NCBI GenBank assembly: GCA_016875165.1
Contig: VGSF01000044.1
Span: 1 to 36,852 of the forward strand
DNA from: Deltaproteobacteria bacterium
GTDB lineage: Bacteria; Desulfobacterota; SM23-61
Reading direction: 5' to 3'
Length of the DNA stretch: 36,852 nt
Below are positions 7,249 to 15,391 of this stretch, piece after piece. Numbering within the stretch: position 1 is the stretch's first letter; every line of letters begins with the position of its first letter. The translations under genes and the position numbers were made by a program. The notes beneath the pieces are model-generated. The model saw only the letters and a program-made list of their open reading frames with translations. It was not told where the DNA came from and did no database searches.

Positions 7249-7569
7249 GGGGGACGTAGTTTACTTTTATCACTTCAGATTCTCCATCTCTATCTATCGA
7301 ATCGCATTGGCAATGGCTGAGGTACAAACCCCCACATGACGCGCGATCTCGGCCATCGGAATTCCGTATTCCCAGCTTAATTGCCAAGCCACCTTCGCCC
7401 GCACGCCGGAAACTCTCCGAGCCTGACCGCCCAAACGTAACTCCTTCTCATCATCACATGGCGGAGAATCCCGGGAGTGTCCGATCTTGCTATGCCGTTG
7501 CCGTGGCATAGATCCCTCTTACCAGAAAACCCATTCTTTGTAAAGTTATATTTTTTAACTACGTCCCCT
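7249..7569 (-). mobile_element. Second internally deleted RAYT-element derivative, 12-bp inverted-repeat ends
   Basis: Minus-strand ATG 7509 reads MPRQRH, and a shifted frame continues ARSDTPGILRHVMMRR, the RAYT N-terminus. The catalytic core is absent. The sequence then jumps to the C-terminal helix-turn-helix part, with ARRVSGVRAKVAWQLSWEY and GIPMAEIARHVGVCTSAIAN, a DnaA-like segment found at the end of some RAYTs. Perfect 12-bp inverted repeats GGGGACGTAGTT (7250-7261) and AACTACGTCCCC (7557-7568) mark the ends. The frame 7294-7509 fuses the two ends and is not a functional transposase. Confidence 0.7.
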
Positions 7570-7658
7570 ATTTCAATCCCCTCTCTCGCACCAATTCCTC
7601 TTTTTCCTCTGTCGGCCATTTTCATACCCATTCCATTGCTCCTTCCTCCATTTTGCTG

Positions 7659-7688
7659 TTGCTATTATCTTACCGCTTCGCATACAAT
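7659..7688 (+). promoter_or_regulatory. Candidate promoter of the AbrB-PIN pair
   Basis: TTGCTA (7659-7664) and TACAAT (7683-7688) are spaced by 18 bp, about 20 bp upstream of ATG 7709. A GGGGG ribosome binding site lies at 7697-7701. An AbrB-type antitoxin would be expected to act here, but no clean palindrome was seen. Confidence 0.35.
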
Positions 7689-7708
7689 ATGACTTAGGGG
7701 GATTTAGT

Positions 7709-7954
7709 ATGAACATCATGAAATCGGTAAGAATAAGCAAAAAGGGGCAATTTGTGATCCCCAAGGAAATGCGAGAGGCCTTGGGAGTGAAAGAAGGAGA
7801 GGAACTCCTCGTTACTTTCGAAGCCGGGAAGGTTGTTCTGACGCGTCCACGGGAATATGCAAGGACGACCCGGGGTCTTTTGAAAGGCACCTGGGGAAAG
7901 GATCGAAAGGCAGTTGAACGGTATATCGAAAAGGAACGCGGGTCTTGGGAATAG
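7709..7954 (+). CDS. AbrB/MazE-type antitoxin (VapB-like)
   Basis: An 81-residue protein whose first 48 residues form a SpoVT/AbrB swapped-hairpin DNA-binding domain: MKSVRISKKGQFVIPKEMRE, then LGVKEGEELLVTFEAGKVVL. The C-terminal tail (KGTWGKDRKAVERYIEKERG) is the charged amphipathic segment that usually wraps the toxin. It overlaps or abuts the PIN gene, the usual antitoxin-first order. It should neutralise the toxin and repress the operon. Start ATG 7709 is preceded by AGGGGGATT; ATG 7718 (MKSVRIS) is an alternative. The pair lies beside RAYT debris, in keeping with mobile toxin-antitoxin modules. Confidence 0.85.
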   Translation: MNIMKSVRISKKGQFVIPKEMREALGVKEGEELLVTFEAGKVVLTRPREYARTTRGLLKGTWGKDRKAVERYIEKERGSWE

Positions 7955-7959
7955 AGATT

Positions 7960-8412
7960 ATGGAGTTTCAGAACACCTTAAGAAAGCTGAAGAAAATTGG
8001 ATTAGATAGTTCCATCCTGATTTATCACCTCGAAGATCTGGAGCCTTATGCAAATTTGACCGAAAATATTTTCGCCATGGTTGCCGAAGGTTCCTTTAGC
8101 GCGGTTTTATCTACAGTATCAGTGACAGAGCTTTTGGTTCAGCCGTTTACTGCCGGCCAGAAGGATCGAATCGCGGCTTTTGAACGCTTTCTTTTCTCTC
8201 TGCCAAACACGGAAATAAAATCTCCGGATTATCCCATCGCCAGGGAAGCCGCACGCCTCCGTTCGAAATACAGGATCCGAACTCCAGATGCCCTCCTGAT
8301 TGCCACCTCCATGAACGAAAAGGCGGATGCTTTTATCACGAATGATGCCGGTCTGCGTGCTCTGAGGGCTGAAGGCCTTACGATTCTGGTGCTTGCCGAT
8401 TTTCTGCGCTGA
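7960..8412 (+). CDS. PIN-domain RNase toxin (VapC-like)
   Basis: The acidic quartet of PIN nucleases is complete: Asp16 (IGLDSSILIYHLE), Glu57 (SVTELLVQP), Asp110 (RTPDALLIATS) and Asp129 (FITNDAGLR), numbered from ATG 7960. The length of 150 residues is slightly above typical VapC. VapC proteins cut tRNAs or rRNA with Mg2+ when released from antitoxin. The frame is also open from TTG 7945, which would overlap the antitoxin by 10 bases and has GGAACGCGGG upstream, so translational coupling is likely with either start. The downstream gap to the convergent tsaB is 81 bp. All key residues are intact, so the toxin is probably active. Confidence 0.85.
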   Translation: MEFQNTLRKLKKIGLDSSILIYHLEDLEPYANLTENIFAMVAEGSFSAVLSTVSVTELLVQPFTAGQKDRIAAFERFLFSLPNTEIKSPDYPIAREAARLRSKYRIRTPDALLIATSMNEKADAFITNDAGLRALRAEGLTILVLADFLR

Positions 8413-8493
8413 AGTTCCCAGTACGTATATGGGACGTTGTTTCTGAATTGACTTAACAAAGAGAAGGGCAAGACATTATTAACGCCTGAAAAT

Positions 8494-9222
8494 TTAATTA
8501 TTCTCTTTGGTTTCGTAGCGGATTTCGGCTTCAGAGCGGCGGATGTAAATGGGGGTAAAAGTGAAAAGATCGAGGGTTTCACCCCTTTGAAATTTTGGCA
8601 GGCTGAGTTTAGCAACGTTCAGGGCGCGGGGAAGGGAAAGTTCGGGCGACCCGAAGGAGGCGCGGGCGCCGAGGGTTTCCCGAAATACTTCTTCATAAAC
8701 CTCGACTCCATTTCCCAGGAAAAGGGTGTCTTCGGTAATGCGCCGGAAGAGTTCTTCGGGAGAAACAACCCAATCTTCGCTCGTGCGGATGATCTTTCCC
8801 GAACCATCCCCGCGGAAAAGGGCGGCATAGACTTCCTTTTTGCGCGCATCCAGCGCCGGGCAGATGACCGAGGAACTGTAGGGTACATTGTAGGCCAGGG
8901 CTTCCAGCGTGGAAACGCCGACTACGGGGATTTTCAAACCATACACCAGCCCCTTGACCGTGGAGACACCGATGCGCAGGGCGGTGAAAGAGCCGGGTCC
9001 CAGGGCCAGAGCCATTCCCTGAATATCTCCGATGGACAAAGAGGTTTCCCGAAGCAGGCTGTCGATGGCTGGCATTAATCTTTCGGAATGAGCGCCCGAA
9101 AGGTTAAGGGTAAACTCCCCTAAAATCTTTTCTCTCCCAAAAGAGTCTTTCCCGCCAAACGGGACTTCCATGATGGCCACGCTGGCAGTCGGGGTTGAGG
9201 TTTCCAGAGCCAGGATGAGCAT
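8494..9222 (-). CDS. tsaB: tRNA threonylcarbamoyladenosine biosynthesis protein TsaB
   Basis: A 242-residue ASKHA-fold protein. The phosphate-1 motif is ALETSTPTASVA (5-16), followed by SGAHSERLMPAID (42-54) and the TsaB signature GPGSFTALRIG (75-85). TsaB is the scaffold partner of TsaD and TsaE, making the t6A37 modification of ANN-decoding tRNAs from threonylcarbamoyl-AMP. It lacks the TsaD iron-binding histidines, as expected. The C-terminal half (about 120-242, PIYIRRSEAE near the end) is the variable lid. ATG 9222 lies three bases after the rseP stop, so it is the last gene of the rpsB-rseP operon. TsaD and TsaE are not in the window. Confidence 0.93.
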   Translation of the reverse strand: MLILALETSTPTASVAIMEVPFGGKDSFGREKILGEFTLNLSGAHSERLMPAIDSLLRETSLSIGDIQGMALALGPGSFTALRIGVSTVKGLVYGLKIPVVGVSTLEALAYNVPYSSSVICPALDARKKEVYAALFRGDGSGKIIRTSEDWVVSPEELFRRITEDTLFLGNGVEVYEEVFRETLGARASFGSPELSLPRALNVAKLSLPKFQRGETLDLFTFTPIYIRRSEAEIRYETKENN

Positions 9223-9225
9223 CTC

Positions 9226-10293
9226 TTATTGCATTCCCATGATGCGGCTTAGGTCGTTATAAAAGACCAGAAGCATGATCAGGATGATGATAAAAATACC
9301 GACCTGCTGGGCTCTTTCGCGGAGCTTCAAGCTGACCGGCCGGCCGATGATGCCTTCGATGGCAAACATGAGGAGGTGCCATCCGTCGAGGATAGGGATG
9401 GGTAAGATATTCAGGATGACCAGGTTGATGCTGATCACAGCCATGAAAATTATCAAACTAAGAGCCCCGGCCTTAGCTTGCTGGCCAGCCAGTTGGGCGA
9501 TGAGGATCGGTCCGCCTATGGTCTTGGCTGAGATTTTTCCTTCGATGATCTTGACGATGCTGATTACGGTCAACTCTGTGATCCGCCAGGATTGGACAAC
9601 GGCTTTGTAAGTGGCTGTAAAGGGGTCAAAACGTTCCGTGAAGGAAGTTCCGGCCGGGGAAATCCCGATCAGGCCAACCCGCACTTCATCCCCGAAGATA
9701 TTTTTCTGGGTGGAGACCTGGGGGGTAACCGTAACATCAAAAACTTTTTTATCCCTTTCCACCTTCAGGAGCAGCTGGCGTTCGCTGCTGTCATGGATGA
9801 TCTGGGCCAGGTCTTCCCACCGTTTGATAGACTTTCCGTTGGCCGCGAGGATGCGGTCGCCTTTCTGGATGCCTGCTGTAAAGGCCGGATAATCCGGTTT
9901 CACTTCGCCTATTTCCGGCAGCAGCGCCGGCATCCCCACCATGAAGACCACGGCGAAAGCAACCACCGCGAAGAGAAAATTGAAGAAGGGGCCGGCGAAC
10001 ACGATCCCCAGGCGTTTGCTAACGGGCTGAGCGGAAAAAGACTTGGCCAGCAGCTCGGGTGGAACCTGCTCCCCGGCCTCCTCCCCGACCATCTTTACAT
10101 AGCCGCCTAAGGGCACCAGGGATATCTGATATTGCGTTTCCCCTATTTTTTTCCCCAATATCTTTGGGCCAAAACCCAGGGAGAAGGTAAGGACCCCGAC
10201 CTTCGACTTTTTGGCCATGAGAAAATGGCCTAACTCATGGACGAAGATCAAAACCCCTAACACCACGATGGTGGCAATTATTGTCGTAATCAC
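9226..10293 (-). CDS. rseP: RIP metalloprotease RseP (site-2 protease)
   Basis: A 355-residue inner-membrane zinc protease. Helix 1 carries HELGH (19-23), the catalytic zinc motif. A PDZ domain spans roughly 100-190 (FTAGIQKGDRILAANGKSIK). The third zinc ligand is in NILPIPILDGWHLL (LDG at 302-304). The family usually reads LDGGH, so a tryptophan replaces the second glycine here. It is shorter than E. coli RseP (450 residues), with one PDZ domain rather than two, as in many non-gamma groups. It probably cuts anti-sigma factors or signal-peptide remnants within the membrane. ATG overlaps the dxr stop by four bases, so the two are translationally coupled. Confidence 0.93.
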   Translation of the reverse strand: MITTIIATIVVLGVLIFVHELGHFLMAKKSKVGVLTFSLGFGPKILGKKIGETQYQISLVPLGGYVKMVGEEAGEQVPPELLAKSFSAQPVSKRLGIVFAGPFFNFLFAVVAFAVVFMVGMPALLPEIGEVKPDYPAFTAGIQKGDRILAANGKSIKRWEDLAQIIHDSSERQLLLKVERDKKVFDVTVTPQVSTQKNIFGDEVRVGLIGISPAGTSFTERFDPFTATYKAVVQSWRITELTVISIVKIIEGKISAKTIGGPILIAQLAGQQAKAGALSLIIFMAVISINLVILNILPIPILDGWHLLMFAIEGIIGRPVSLKLRERAQQVGIFIIILIMLLVFYNDLSRIMGMQ

Positions 10294-11450
10294 AATGCAC
10301 CTCGGTCGATCATTTGCTTAGCTTCGTGTTTGGCCCAGGCGTGGGCTTGCATGATGTTTTCCAGGCTACGCTGTTCAATTGGCTTGTGCCGGGCCATGGT
10401 CTGGCGGATCAGATGGGATATCTGGGAGAATCCCAGAGCGCCCTGCAAAAAGGCCTCTACGGCCACTTCATTGGCGGCGTTGAGAACAGCCGGCATGGTC
10501 CCTCCTTCTTTTAAGGCCTGATAAGCCAGGCTTAAGGCTGGAAAGCGCTCCGGGTCCACCGGGCTGAAAGTCAGCTTGCCTATTTCGAAAAGATTCAGAG
10601 AAGGAAGCTTAATGTCCAGCCTTTCAGGATAAGCCAGGGCATAGGCGATCGGCCCGCGCATATCCGGGATGGACATCTGGGCAACCACCGATCCATCGAT
10701 ATATTCTACCATAGAATGAACGATAGATTGCGGATGAATTAAAACCTCAATCTGCGGGGCCGGGACACCGAAGAGCCAGTGGGCTTCGATAACTTCCAGC
10801 CCTTTATTCATCAAGGAAGCGCTGTCGATAGTTACCTTCTTTCCCATACGCCATTGGGGATGGTTCAAAGCCTGCTCAGGGGTGACCTTGGCCAGCTTCT
10901 CCACAGGGGTATGTAAAAAAGGCCCGCCGGAAGCCGTGAGGATGAGGCGTTTAATATCCTCTTTGCGGTTCCCGGCCAGGGCCTGAAAGATGGCGCTGTG
11001 CTCGCTGTCAACGGGAAGGATGCATACTCCCCAATCCCTGGCTTCCTGTTGCAAAATCTCTCCGGCCATAACCAGAGGTTCTTTATTGGCAATGGCCAGG
11101 GTTTTTCGGGCGCGCACGGCGGCTAAAGTGGGCAAGAGCCCGACACTGCCGGCAAGGGCAGAAAGCACCATTTCCGCTTCCGGGTGGATGGCCACGGCCA
11201 TAAGCCCTTCCATACCCGAGAGTATCCTGGTATTACTGCCGGGCAAGGATCTCTTAAGCCGCCTAACTGATTCCGGTTCCATGAGAGCGACCAGCTCCGG
11301 GCGGAAGCGCTTAATCTGTTCCTCCATTTTTTCCATATTTCCGCCTCCGGCCAGAGCCACGATCTGAAATTTATCCGGGTGCTTAGCGACAATGTCCAGA
11401 GCATTGACTCCGATGGAACCGGTGGAACCGAGAATGGATAGTTTTTTCAT
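10290..11450 (-). CDS. dxr: 1-deoxy-D-xylulose 5-phosphate reductoisomerase
   Basis: A 386-residue enzyme of the MEP isoprenoid pathway that converts DXP to MEP with NADPH and a divalent metal. The NADPH loop is LGSTGSIGVNALDIV (7-21), followed by NKEPLVMAGE and the metal/substrate motif DSEHSAIFQAL. The flexible lid region HPQWRMGKKVTIDSASLMNK and HPQSIVHSMVEY complete the fingerprint. Length is normal. ATG 11450 is preceded only by a weak site (CGGTAAAAT). A 380-bp gap separates it from cdsA upstream, so it may have its own promoter. IPP made here feeds UppS, encoded in the same cluster. Confidence 0.95.
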   Translation of the reverse strand: MKKLSILGSTGSIGVNALDIVAKHPDKFQIVALAGGGNMEKMEEQIKRFRPELVALMEPESVRRLKRSLPGSNTRILSGMEGLMAVAIHPEAEMVLSALAGSVGLLPTLAAVRARKTLAIANKEPLVMAGEILQQEARDWGVCILPVDSEHSAIFQALAGNRKEDIKRLILTASGGPFLHTPVEKLAKVTPEQALNHPQWRMGKKVTIDSASLMNKGLEVIEAHWLFGVPAPQIEVLIHPQSIVHSMVEYIDGSVVAQMSIPDMRGPIAYALAYPERLDIKLPSLNLFEIGKLTFSPVDPERFPALSLAYQALKEGGTMPAVLNAANEVAVEAFLQGALGFSQISHLIRQTMARHKPIEQRSLENIMQAHAWAKHEAKQMIDRGAL

Positions 11451-11603
11451 ATTTTACCGAAGAGAGCGGAAAGAACGCAGAGAATAATCGTCCGAAAAGT
11501 AAAATCTAAAAACTGAAAATTTAATTTCTGAATTCCACTTTCCGCATTTTGTCTTTTGTATCAATTTAGCGGTTTGAAAAAGTGGTGTGACCACCTTTGT
11601 TAA

Positions 11604-11771
11604 GGCCCGGTGGCCTGGGCGGAACGCGCCGGAAGCATCGGCCGGGTCTCCGCTTGACAACGAAGAACCCCGCTCGTTTCCGCCGGAAGAGGCGGGGGGC
11701 ATTTTCCCCGCCCCATTTCTGAAGAAATCAGCGCCTTATGATTCCAAGCGGGCCGTCCAGGCCACCGGGCC
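11604..11771. repeat. 168-bp element with 15-bp terminal inverted repeats between cdsA and dxr
   Basis: GGCCCGGTGGCCTGG (11604-11618) and its exact complement (11757-11771) enclose GC-rich sequence with further small palindromes, for example a ggcggggggc/ccccgcc hairpin at 11691-11713. The whole gap 11451-11832 has no assignable gene. A 76-codon plus-strand frame (11587-11817) crosses the element without a stop, but it is antisense to the operon and has no known domain. The flanking stretch 11451-11580 is A/T-rich and holds no clear promoter. Confidence 0.6.
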
Positions 11772-11832
11772 ACGGATTCCCTCAGCCCTTACGCCCCACC
11801 TCTTTTCAAAGGGCTAAAGTGTTATTGTCTTT

Positions 11833-12639
11833 TCAATTTCCCAGCCTCATGATCCATGCGTAATAGTAGACAAAAGGGCCGGCAAAAAGAACGCTGTCAA
11901 TGCGATCCAGAAGACCGCCATGACCGGGAATGAGGGTTCCCGAATCCTTAACCTGGGCGCTGCGTTTCAGCAGCGATTCACATAGGTCTCCTATCTGTCC
12001 GATAATACCTACTCCTGCCGACAGCGCCAGGGCATGGGCAATGGAGAGCTGGGGAAAGAAAAAAAATTTAAAAAACAGAGCCCCGGCAAGGGAACCGCCG
12101 ACAGCTCCCAGGCCGCCTTCTACTGTTTTGCCCGGGCTGATTTCCGGAGCCAATTTTTTACGGCCCAAGCTTCGGCCCACGTAAAAGGCTGCCGTATCCC
12201 CAAAGTATACCACGACCAGGGTGAAAAGGATTAAGACTTGCCCGCCCGCTAATTTGTGCATGAGAATGAAATGGGCCAGGAGAAAAGGCAGGTAAAGAAG
12301 GCCCAGAAGATGCCTGCTTACCTGATCCATCCGCAAAGAAAAATCTTTTCGCTCAAAGAGCGCCAGGGTGAACACGAGGAGCAGAACAATGGCCATGGCC
12401 CCGGTGAAAAAGCATGGGTCTGCGCTATAAAGGGCAATCGGGATGAGGATCCCTAAGAGAAGGCCGGTCGTTTTATGCTTCTTAGAAATCCCCGGCAGGG
12501 AGAGGGAGTAATATTCCCTAAGGCCTAAGAGAGTCAGAAAAAGGATGAGCAGAAGGAAAAGCCAGGGGGGGGCGTAAAGGATAAACAGAATCAAGCACGG
12601 GGCCATGATCAGGCCGGAGAGCCAGCGCGTAAGGTGCAT
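11833..12639 (-). CDS. cdsA: Phosphatidate cytidylyltransferase (CDP-diglyceride synthase)
   Basis: A 268-residue inner-membrane protein with about seven to eight hydrophobic segments. It makes CDP-diacylglycerol from phosphatidate and CTP, the branch point for phospholipid synthesis. The CDS signature is complete near the C-terminus: SLLKRSAQVKDSGTLIPGHG followed by GLLDRIDS. PGKTVEGGLGAVGG precedes it. ATG 12639 is four bases after the uppS stop, indicating co-translation. Downstream is the structured gap before dxr. Confidence 0.94.
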   Translation of the reverse strand: MHLTRWLSGLIMAPCLILFILYAPPWLFLLLILFLTLLGLREYYSLSLPGISKKHKTTGLLLGILIPIALYSADPCFFTGAMAIVLLLVFTLALFERKDFSLRMDQVSRHLLGLLYLPFLLAHFILMHKLAGGQVLILFTLVVVYFGDTAAFYVGRSLGRKKLAPEISPGKTVEGGLGAVGGSLAGALFFKFFFFPQLSIAHALALSAGVGIIGQIGDLCESLLKRSAQVKDSGTLIPGHGGLLDRIDSVLFAGPFVYYYAWIMRLGN

Positions 12640-12643
12640 TGAA

Positions 12644-13387
12644 TTACCCGTCCCCTGTTTTGACCTGTTCGCTGGTCAGGCCAAATCTGCGCTCCCGATC
12701 CTGGTAGCTCAGCAAGGCCTGGATGAGATCTTCCTTGCCAAAATCCGGCCAGAGCGTGGGGGTCACATAAATTTCCGTGTAGGCCAGTTGCCAGAGGAAA
12801 AAGTTGCTGATGCGAACCTCTCCACTGGTGCGGATGAGCAGGTCAGGGTCAGGGAGGTTGGCGCTCCAGAGGTACATTGAGAAAAGCCTTTCGTTGATAT
12901 CCTCAGGAGTTAAGTTGCCATCCCGGCAGTTGGCCATGATCCGGCGAATGGCCTGAATGATATCATCCCGTCCTCCATAGCTCAAAGCTAAGGTCAGGGT
13001 CATTCCGGTGGCCGGGGCCGTCTGCTTAACCCTTTCGCTTAAAATGCTGAACACTTCTTTAGGCAGGCGGGATAGGTCGCCTATGGCCTGGAGGCGGATG
13101 TCATTATCCAGCATTTCCTGTAATTCCGAGACCAAGTACTCCCGGAGAAGGGCCATGAGCGCTTCCACCTCCCCGCGCGGCCGGCTCCAGTTTTCCGACG
13201 AGAAAGCAAACAGGGTCAAGTAGGGAACGCCAATTTCGCGGCAGGCCCGAACGATGTTCCGGACGGAATCCGCTCCCTTTTGATGGCCAACAACCCGGTC
13301 TAAGGATCTTTGTTCAGCCCAGCGCCCGTTGCCATCCATAATAATGGCCAGGTGCCGGGGAAGTTTTTCTTTCTCTAAGCGGTGCAT
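12644..13387 (-). CDS. uppS: Undecaprenyl diphosphate synthase (cis-prenyltransferase)
   Basis: A 247-residue cytosolic or membrane-associated enzyme that extends FPP with IPP to the C55 lipid carrier for peptidoglycan and O-antigen. HLAIIMDGNGRWAEQR contains the catalytic Asp18. GHQKGADSVRNIV, LFAFSSENWSRP and the C-terminal DLLIRTSGEVRISNFFLWQL with YTEIY follow in the usual order. Length matches the family. ATG 13387 gives MHRLEKEKLPRHLAIIMDGN. A 93-bp gap separates it from frr, holding only a 15-codon ORF not called as a gene. It links MEP-pathway output (dxr) to the cell wall. Confidence 0.95.
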   Translation of the reverse strand: MHRLEKEKLPRHLAIIMDGNGRWAEQRSLDRVVGHQKGADSVRNIVRACREIGVPYLTLFAFSSENWSRPRGEVEALMALLREYLVSELQEMLDNDIRLQAIGDLSRLPKEVFSILSERVKQTAPATGMTLTLALSYGGRDDIIQAIRRIMANCRDGNLTPEDINERLFSMYLWSANLPDPDLLIRTSGEVRISNFFLWQLAYTEIYVTPTLWPDFGKEDLIQALLSYQDRERRFGLTSEQVKTGDG

Positions 13388-13480
13388 AACTATCCTGAGC
13401 TACTATAATTTTTTCGGATCACGGCGAACTTCTACGGCCTGGAAAACCATGCGGGGGATCTGGGGGAAGGGCGTAGGGCT

Positions 13481-14044
13481 TCAAACCTCCAGGATCTCTT
13501 TTTCCTTGGCTTTGACCACCTCTTCGGTTTTCTCGATCGATTTATCCATAAGTTTCTGGACTTCCTCTTGATATTTAAACTGATCGTCCTCGGAGAGGGC
13601 TTTGTCCTTTTTGGCCGTTTTCAGTTGTTCGTTTGCCTCCCGGCGTATATTGCGCATGGCCACCTTGCATTCTTCTTCCATGCGCTTTATGACTTTGACA
13701 AGTTCTTTGCGTCGTTCTTCCGTAAGAGGGGGGATGTTAATGCGCACGGTTTTCCCATCGCTTATGGGAGTGAGACCCAGGTCCGATTTTTGGACGGCTT
13801 TTTCAATTTCTGCAGTGATCTTTGAGTCCCAGGGCTGGATGGAAATCGTCCGGCTTTCCGGGACTGACAGGGAAGCTACCTGAGCAAGGGGCGTAGGAAC
13901 CCCGTAATAATTGACCCGGACGCCATCAAGAAGGTTGAGGGAGGCCCGCCCGGTGCGCACGCGGCTCATATCTTTGCGCAGAGCTTCAATGGATTTATCC
14001 ATTTTTGATTTCACTTCCCCAATAAAAACTTCTTTTTTAAACAT
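13481..14044 (-). CDS. frr: Ribosome recycling factor
   Basis: A 187-residue tRNA-shaped protein that splits post-termination ribosomes with EF-G. The three-helix bundle pattern is clear: KMDKSIEALRKDMSRVRTGR at the start, LLDGVRVNYYGVPTPLAQVA, ISIQPWDSKITAEIEKAVQ, LTEERRKELVKVIKRMEEE and VAMRNIRREANEQLK. It ends in a lysine/glutamate-rich helix. Length is the family norm (about 185). ATG 14044 lies three bases after the pyrH stop, preceded by GGAGGTAAAG inside the pyrH end, so the genes are coupled. Confidence 0.96.
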   Translation of the reverse strand: MFKKEVFIGEVKSKMDKSIEALRKDMSRVRTGRASLNLLDGVRVNYYGVPTPLAQVASLSVPESRTISIQPWDSKITAEIEKAVQKSDLGLTPISDGKTVRINIPPLTEERRKELVKVIKRMEEECKVAMRNIRREANEQLKTAKKDKALSEDDQFKYQEEVQKLMDKSIEKTEEVVKAKEKEILEV

Positions 14045-14047
14045 TCT

Positions 14048-14773
14048 TTACCTCCGAATAACTGTGCCGATCTTCTGGCCCAGGACGACTCTCTTGATAT
14101 TTCCTCTGCGGTTCAGGTTGAATACAATAACCGGAAGATGATTGTCCATGCAAAGAGATATGGCCGTAGCATCCATGATCTTGAGGCCTCGGTTCAAGAC
14201 TTCGATGTAAGAAAGAGATTTGAATTTTTTGGCCTTTTTATTAATTAGGGGATCTGTATCATAAACCCCGTCAACTTTGGTGGCCTTTAGAATTATCTGG
14301 GCCTTAACTTCCATGGCGCGCAGGGCGGCAGCGGTGTCAGTGGTAAAATATGGGTTCCCCGTGCCTCCGGCAAAGATTACCACCCGCCCTTTTTCCAGGT
14401 GGCGCACCGCCCTCCGGCGGATGTATGGTTCGGCGATCTGGTGCATATCGATGGCCGACAATACCCGGGTAAAAATACCCATCTTTTCCAGGGCATCCTG
14501 CAGGGCCAGGCTGTTGATCACGGTGGCCAGCATACCCATGTGATCAGCCGATGTCCGGTCCATCCCCTGGGCGCTGGCAGCCACCCCGCGGTATATGTTC
14601 CCGCCGCCGATGACAATGGCCACTTCCACGCCCAGCCTTCTTAAATCTTTCACTTCCTCCGCCACTCTAAGGACCACGGCCGGGTTGATTCCATACTCCT
14701 GATCCCCGACTAAGGCTTCTCCGCTGAGCTTGAGGAGGATGCGCTGAAAAACAGGCTTGGGCAAGGTTTTCAC
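14048..14773 (-). CDS. pyrH: Uridylate kinase (UMP kinase)
   Basis: A 241-residue amino-acid-kinase-fold enzyme that phosphorylates UMP to UDP. Motifs in order: [13 protein letters not shown] (12-24), [54 protein letters not shown] and [14 protein letters not shown]. Bacterial PyrH is hexameric and regulated by GTP and UTP. The ATG overlaps the tsf stop by four bases (14770-14773), indicating translational coupling. Its place between tsf and frr is the widely conserved order. Confidence 0.96.
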   Translation of the reverse strand: MKTLPKPVFQRILLKLSGEALVGDQEYGINPAVVLRVAEEVKDLRRLGVEVAIVIGGGNIYRGVAASAQGMDRTSADHMGMLATVINSLALQDALEKMGIFTRVLSAIDMHQIAEPYIRRRAVRHLEKGRVVIFAGGTGNPYFTTDTAAALRAMEVKAQIILKATKVDGVYDTDPLINKKAKKFKSLSYIEVLNRGLKIMDATAISLCMDNHLPVIVFNLNRRGNIKRVVLGQKIGTVIRR

Positions 14774-15378
14774 TCTTTGGCTAACCCCTCGGCGACCTGA
14801 AAACGGCTGAAGCGGCGGATATCCACTTTCTCTCCTAACTTGCCGATCAATCCGTTCAGGAGGTCCTGAACGGAAATGTCAGGATCTTTGACAAAAGGCT
14901 GCTCTAAGAGGCAGACCTCGGTGTAAAATTTTTCCAGTTTGCCTTCAATAATTTTATCGATGATTTTTTCGGGCTTGCCGGCCTCCCGGGCCTGAACCAG
15001 GTAGATTTCCCGTTCGCGATCCAGAGTTTCCGGCGGCACGTTTTCCCGGCAAAGGAAAAGCGGATTGCTGGCGGCGATGTGCATGGCAATGTCTTTGGCA
15101 AAAACCTGAAAATCGTCCGTCTTGGCTACGAAGTCCGTTTCGCAATTAACTTCCACCATCACCCCGATTTTTCCCCCGGCGTGCACGTAGGAACCGATTC
15201 GTCCTTCCGAAGCGATTCTTCCGGCCCGTTTGGCGGCAGTGGCCAGGCCTTTTTGCCTGAGGTAGTCCACCGCTTTCTCAAAATCTCCTCTGTTTTCGAC
15301 CAGGGCTTTTTTACAATCCATCATTCCGGCGCCGGTCTTTTCGCGCAGGTCTTTAACCATACTGGCGGATACTTCCAC
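14770..15378 (-). CDS. tsf: Translation elongation factor Ts
   Basis: A 202-residue short-form EF-Ts that exchanges GDP for GTP on EF-Tu. The N-terminal UBA-like domain reads [20 protein letters not shown], followed by [19 protein letters not shown]. The core motif [14 protein letters not shown] contains the TDFV contact to EF-Tu. The C-terminal part ([20 protein letters not shown]) is present. At about 200 residues it lacks the second core subdomain found in E. coli (283 residues), a form common in several phyla. It follows rpsB with a 13-bp gap. Confidence 0.96.
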   Translation of the reverse strand: MEVSASMVKDLREKTGAGMMDCKKALVENRGDFEKAVDYLRQKGLATAAKRAGRIASEGRIGSYVHAGGKIGVMVEVNCETDFVAKTDDFQVFAKDIAMHIAASNPLFLCRENVPPETLDREREIYLVQAREAGKPEKIIDKIIEGKLEKFYTEVCLLEQPFVKDPDISVQDLLNGLIGKLGEKVDIRRFSRFQVAEGLAKE

Positions 15379-15391
15379 TAAATATTCCCTC

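Noticed and set aside
8413..8493. TCCCAGTACGTATATGGGA palindrome between the PIN gene and tsaB
   Set aside because: The stem is only five pairs with no T-tract, so it does not support a terminator.
11587..11817. 76-codon plus-strand ORF in the cdsA-dxr gap
   Set aside because: It crosses an inverted-repeat unit, is antisense to the operon and has no recognisable domain; repeat structure explains it better.
13400..13446. 15-codon ORF (MVFQAVEVRRDPKKL) between frr and uppS
   Set aside because: It has no Shine-Dalgarno sequence and is too short to assess without conservation data.
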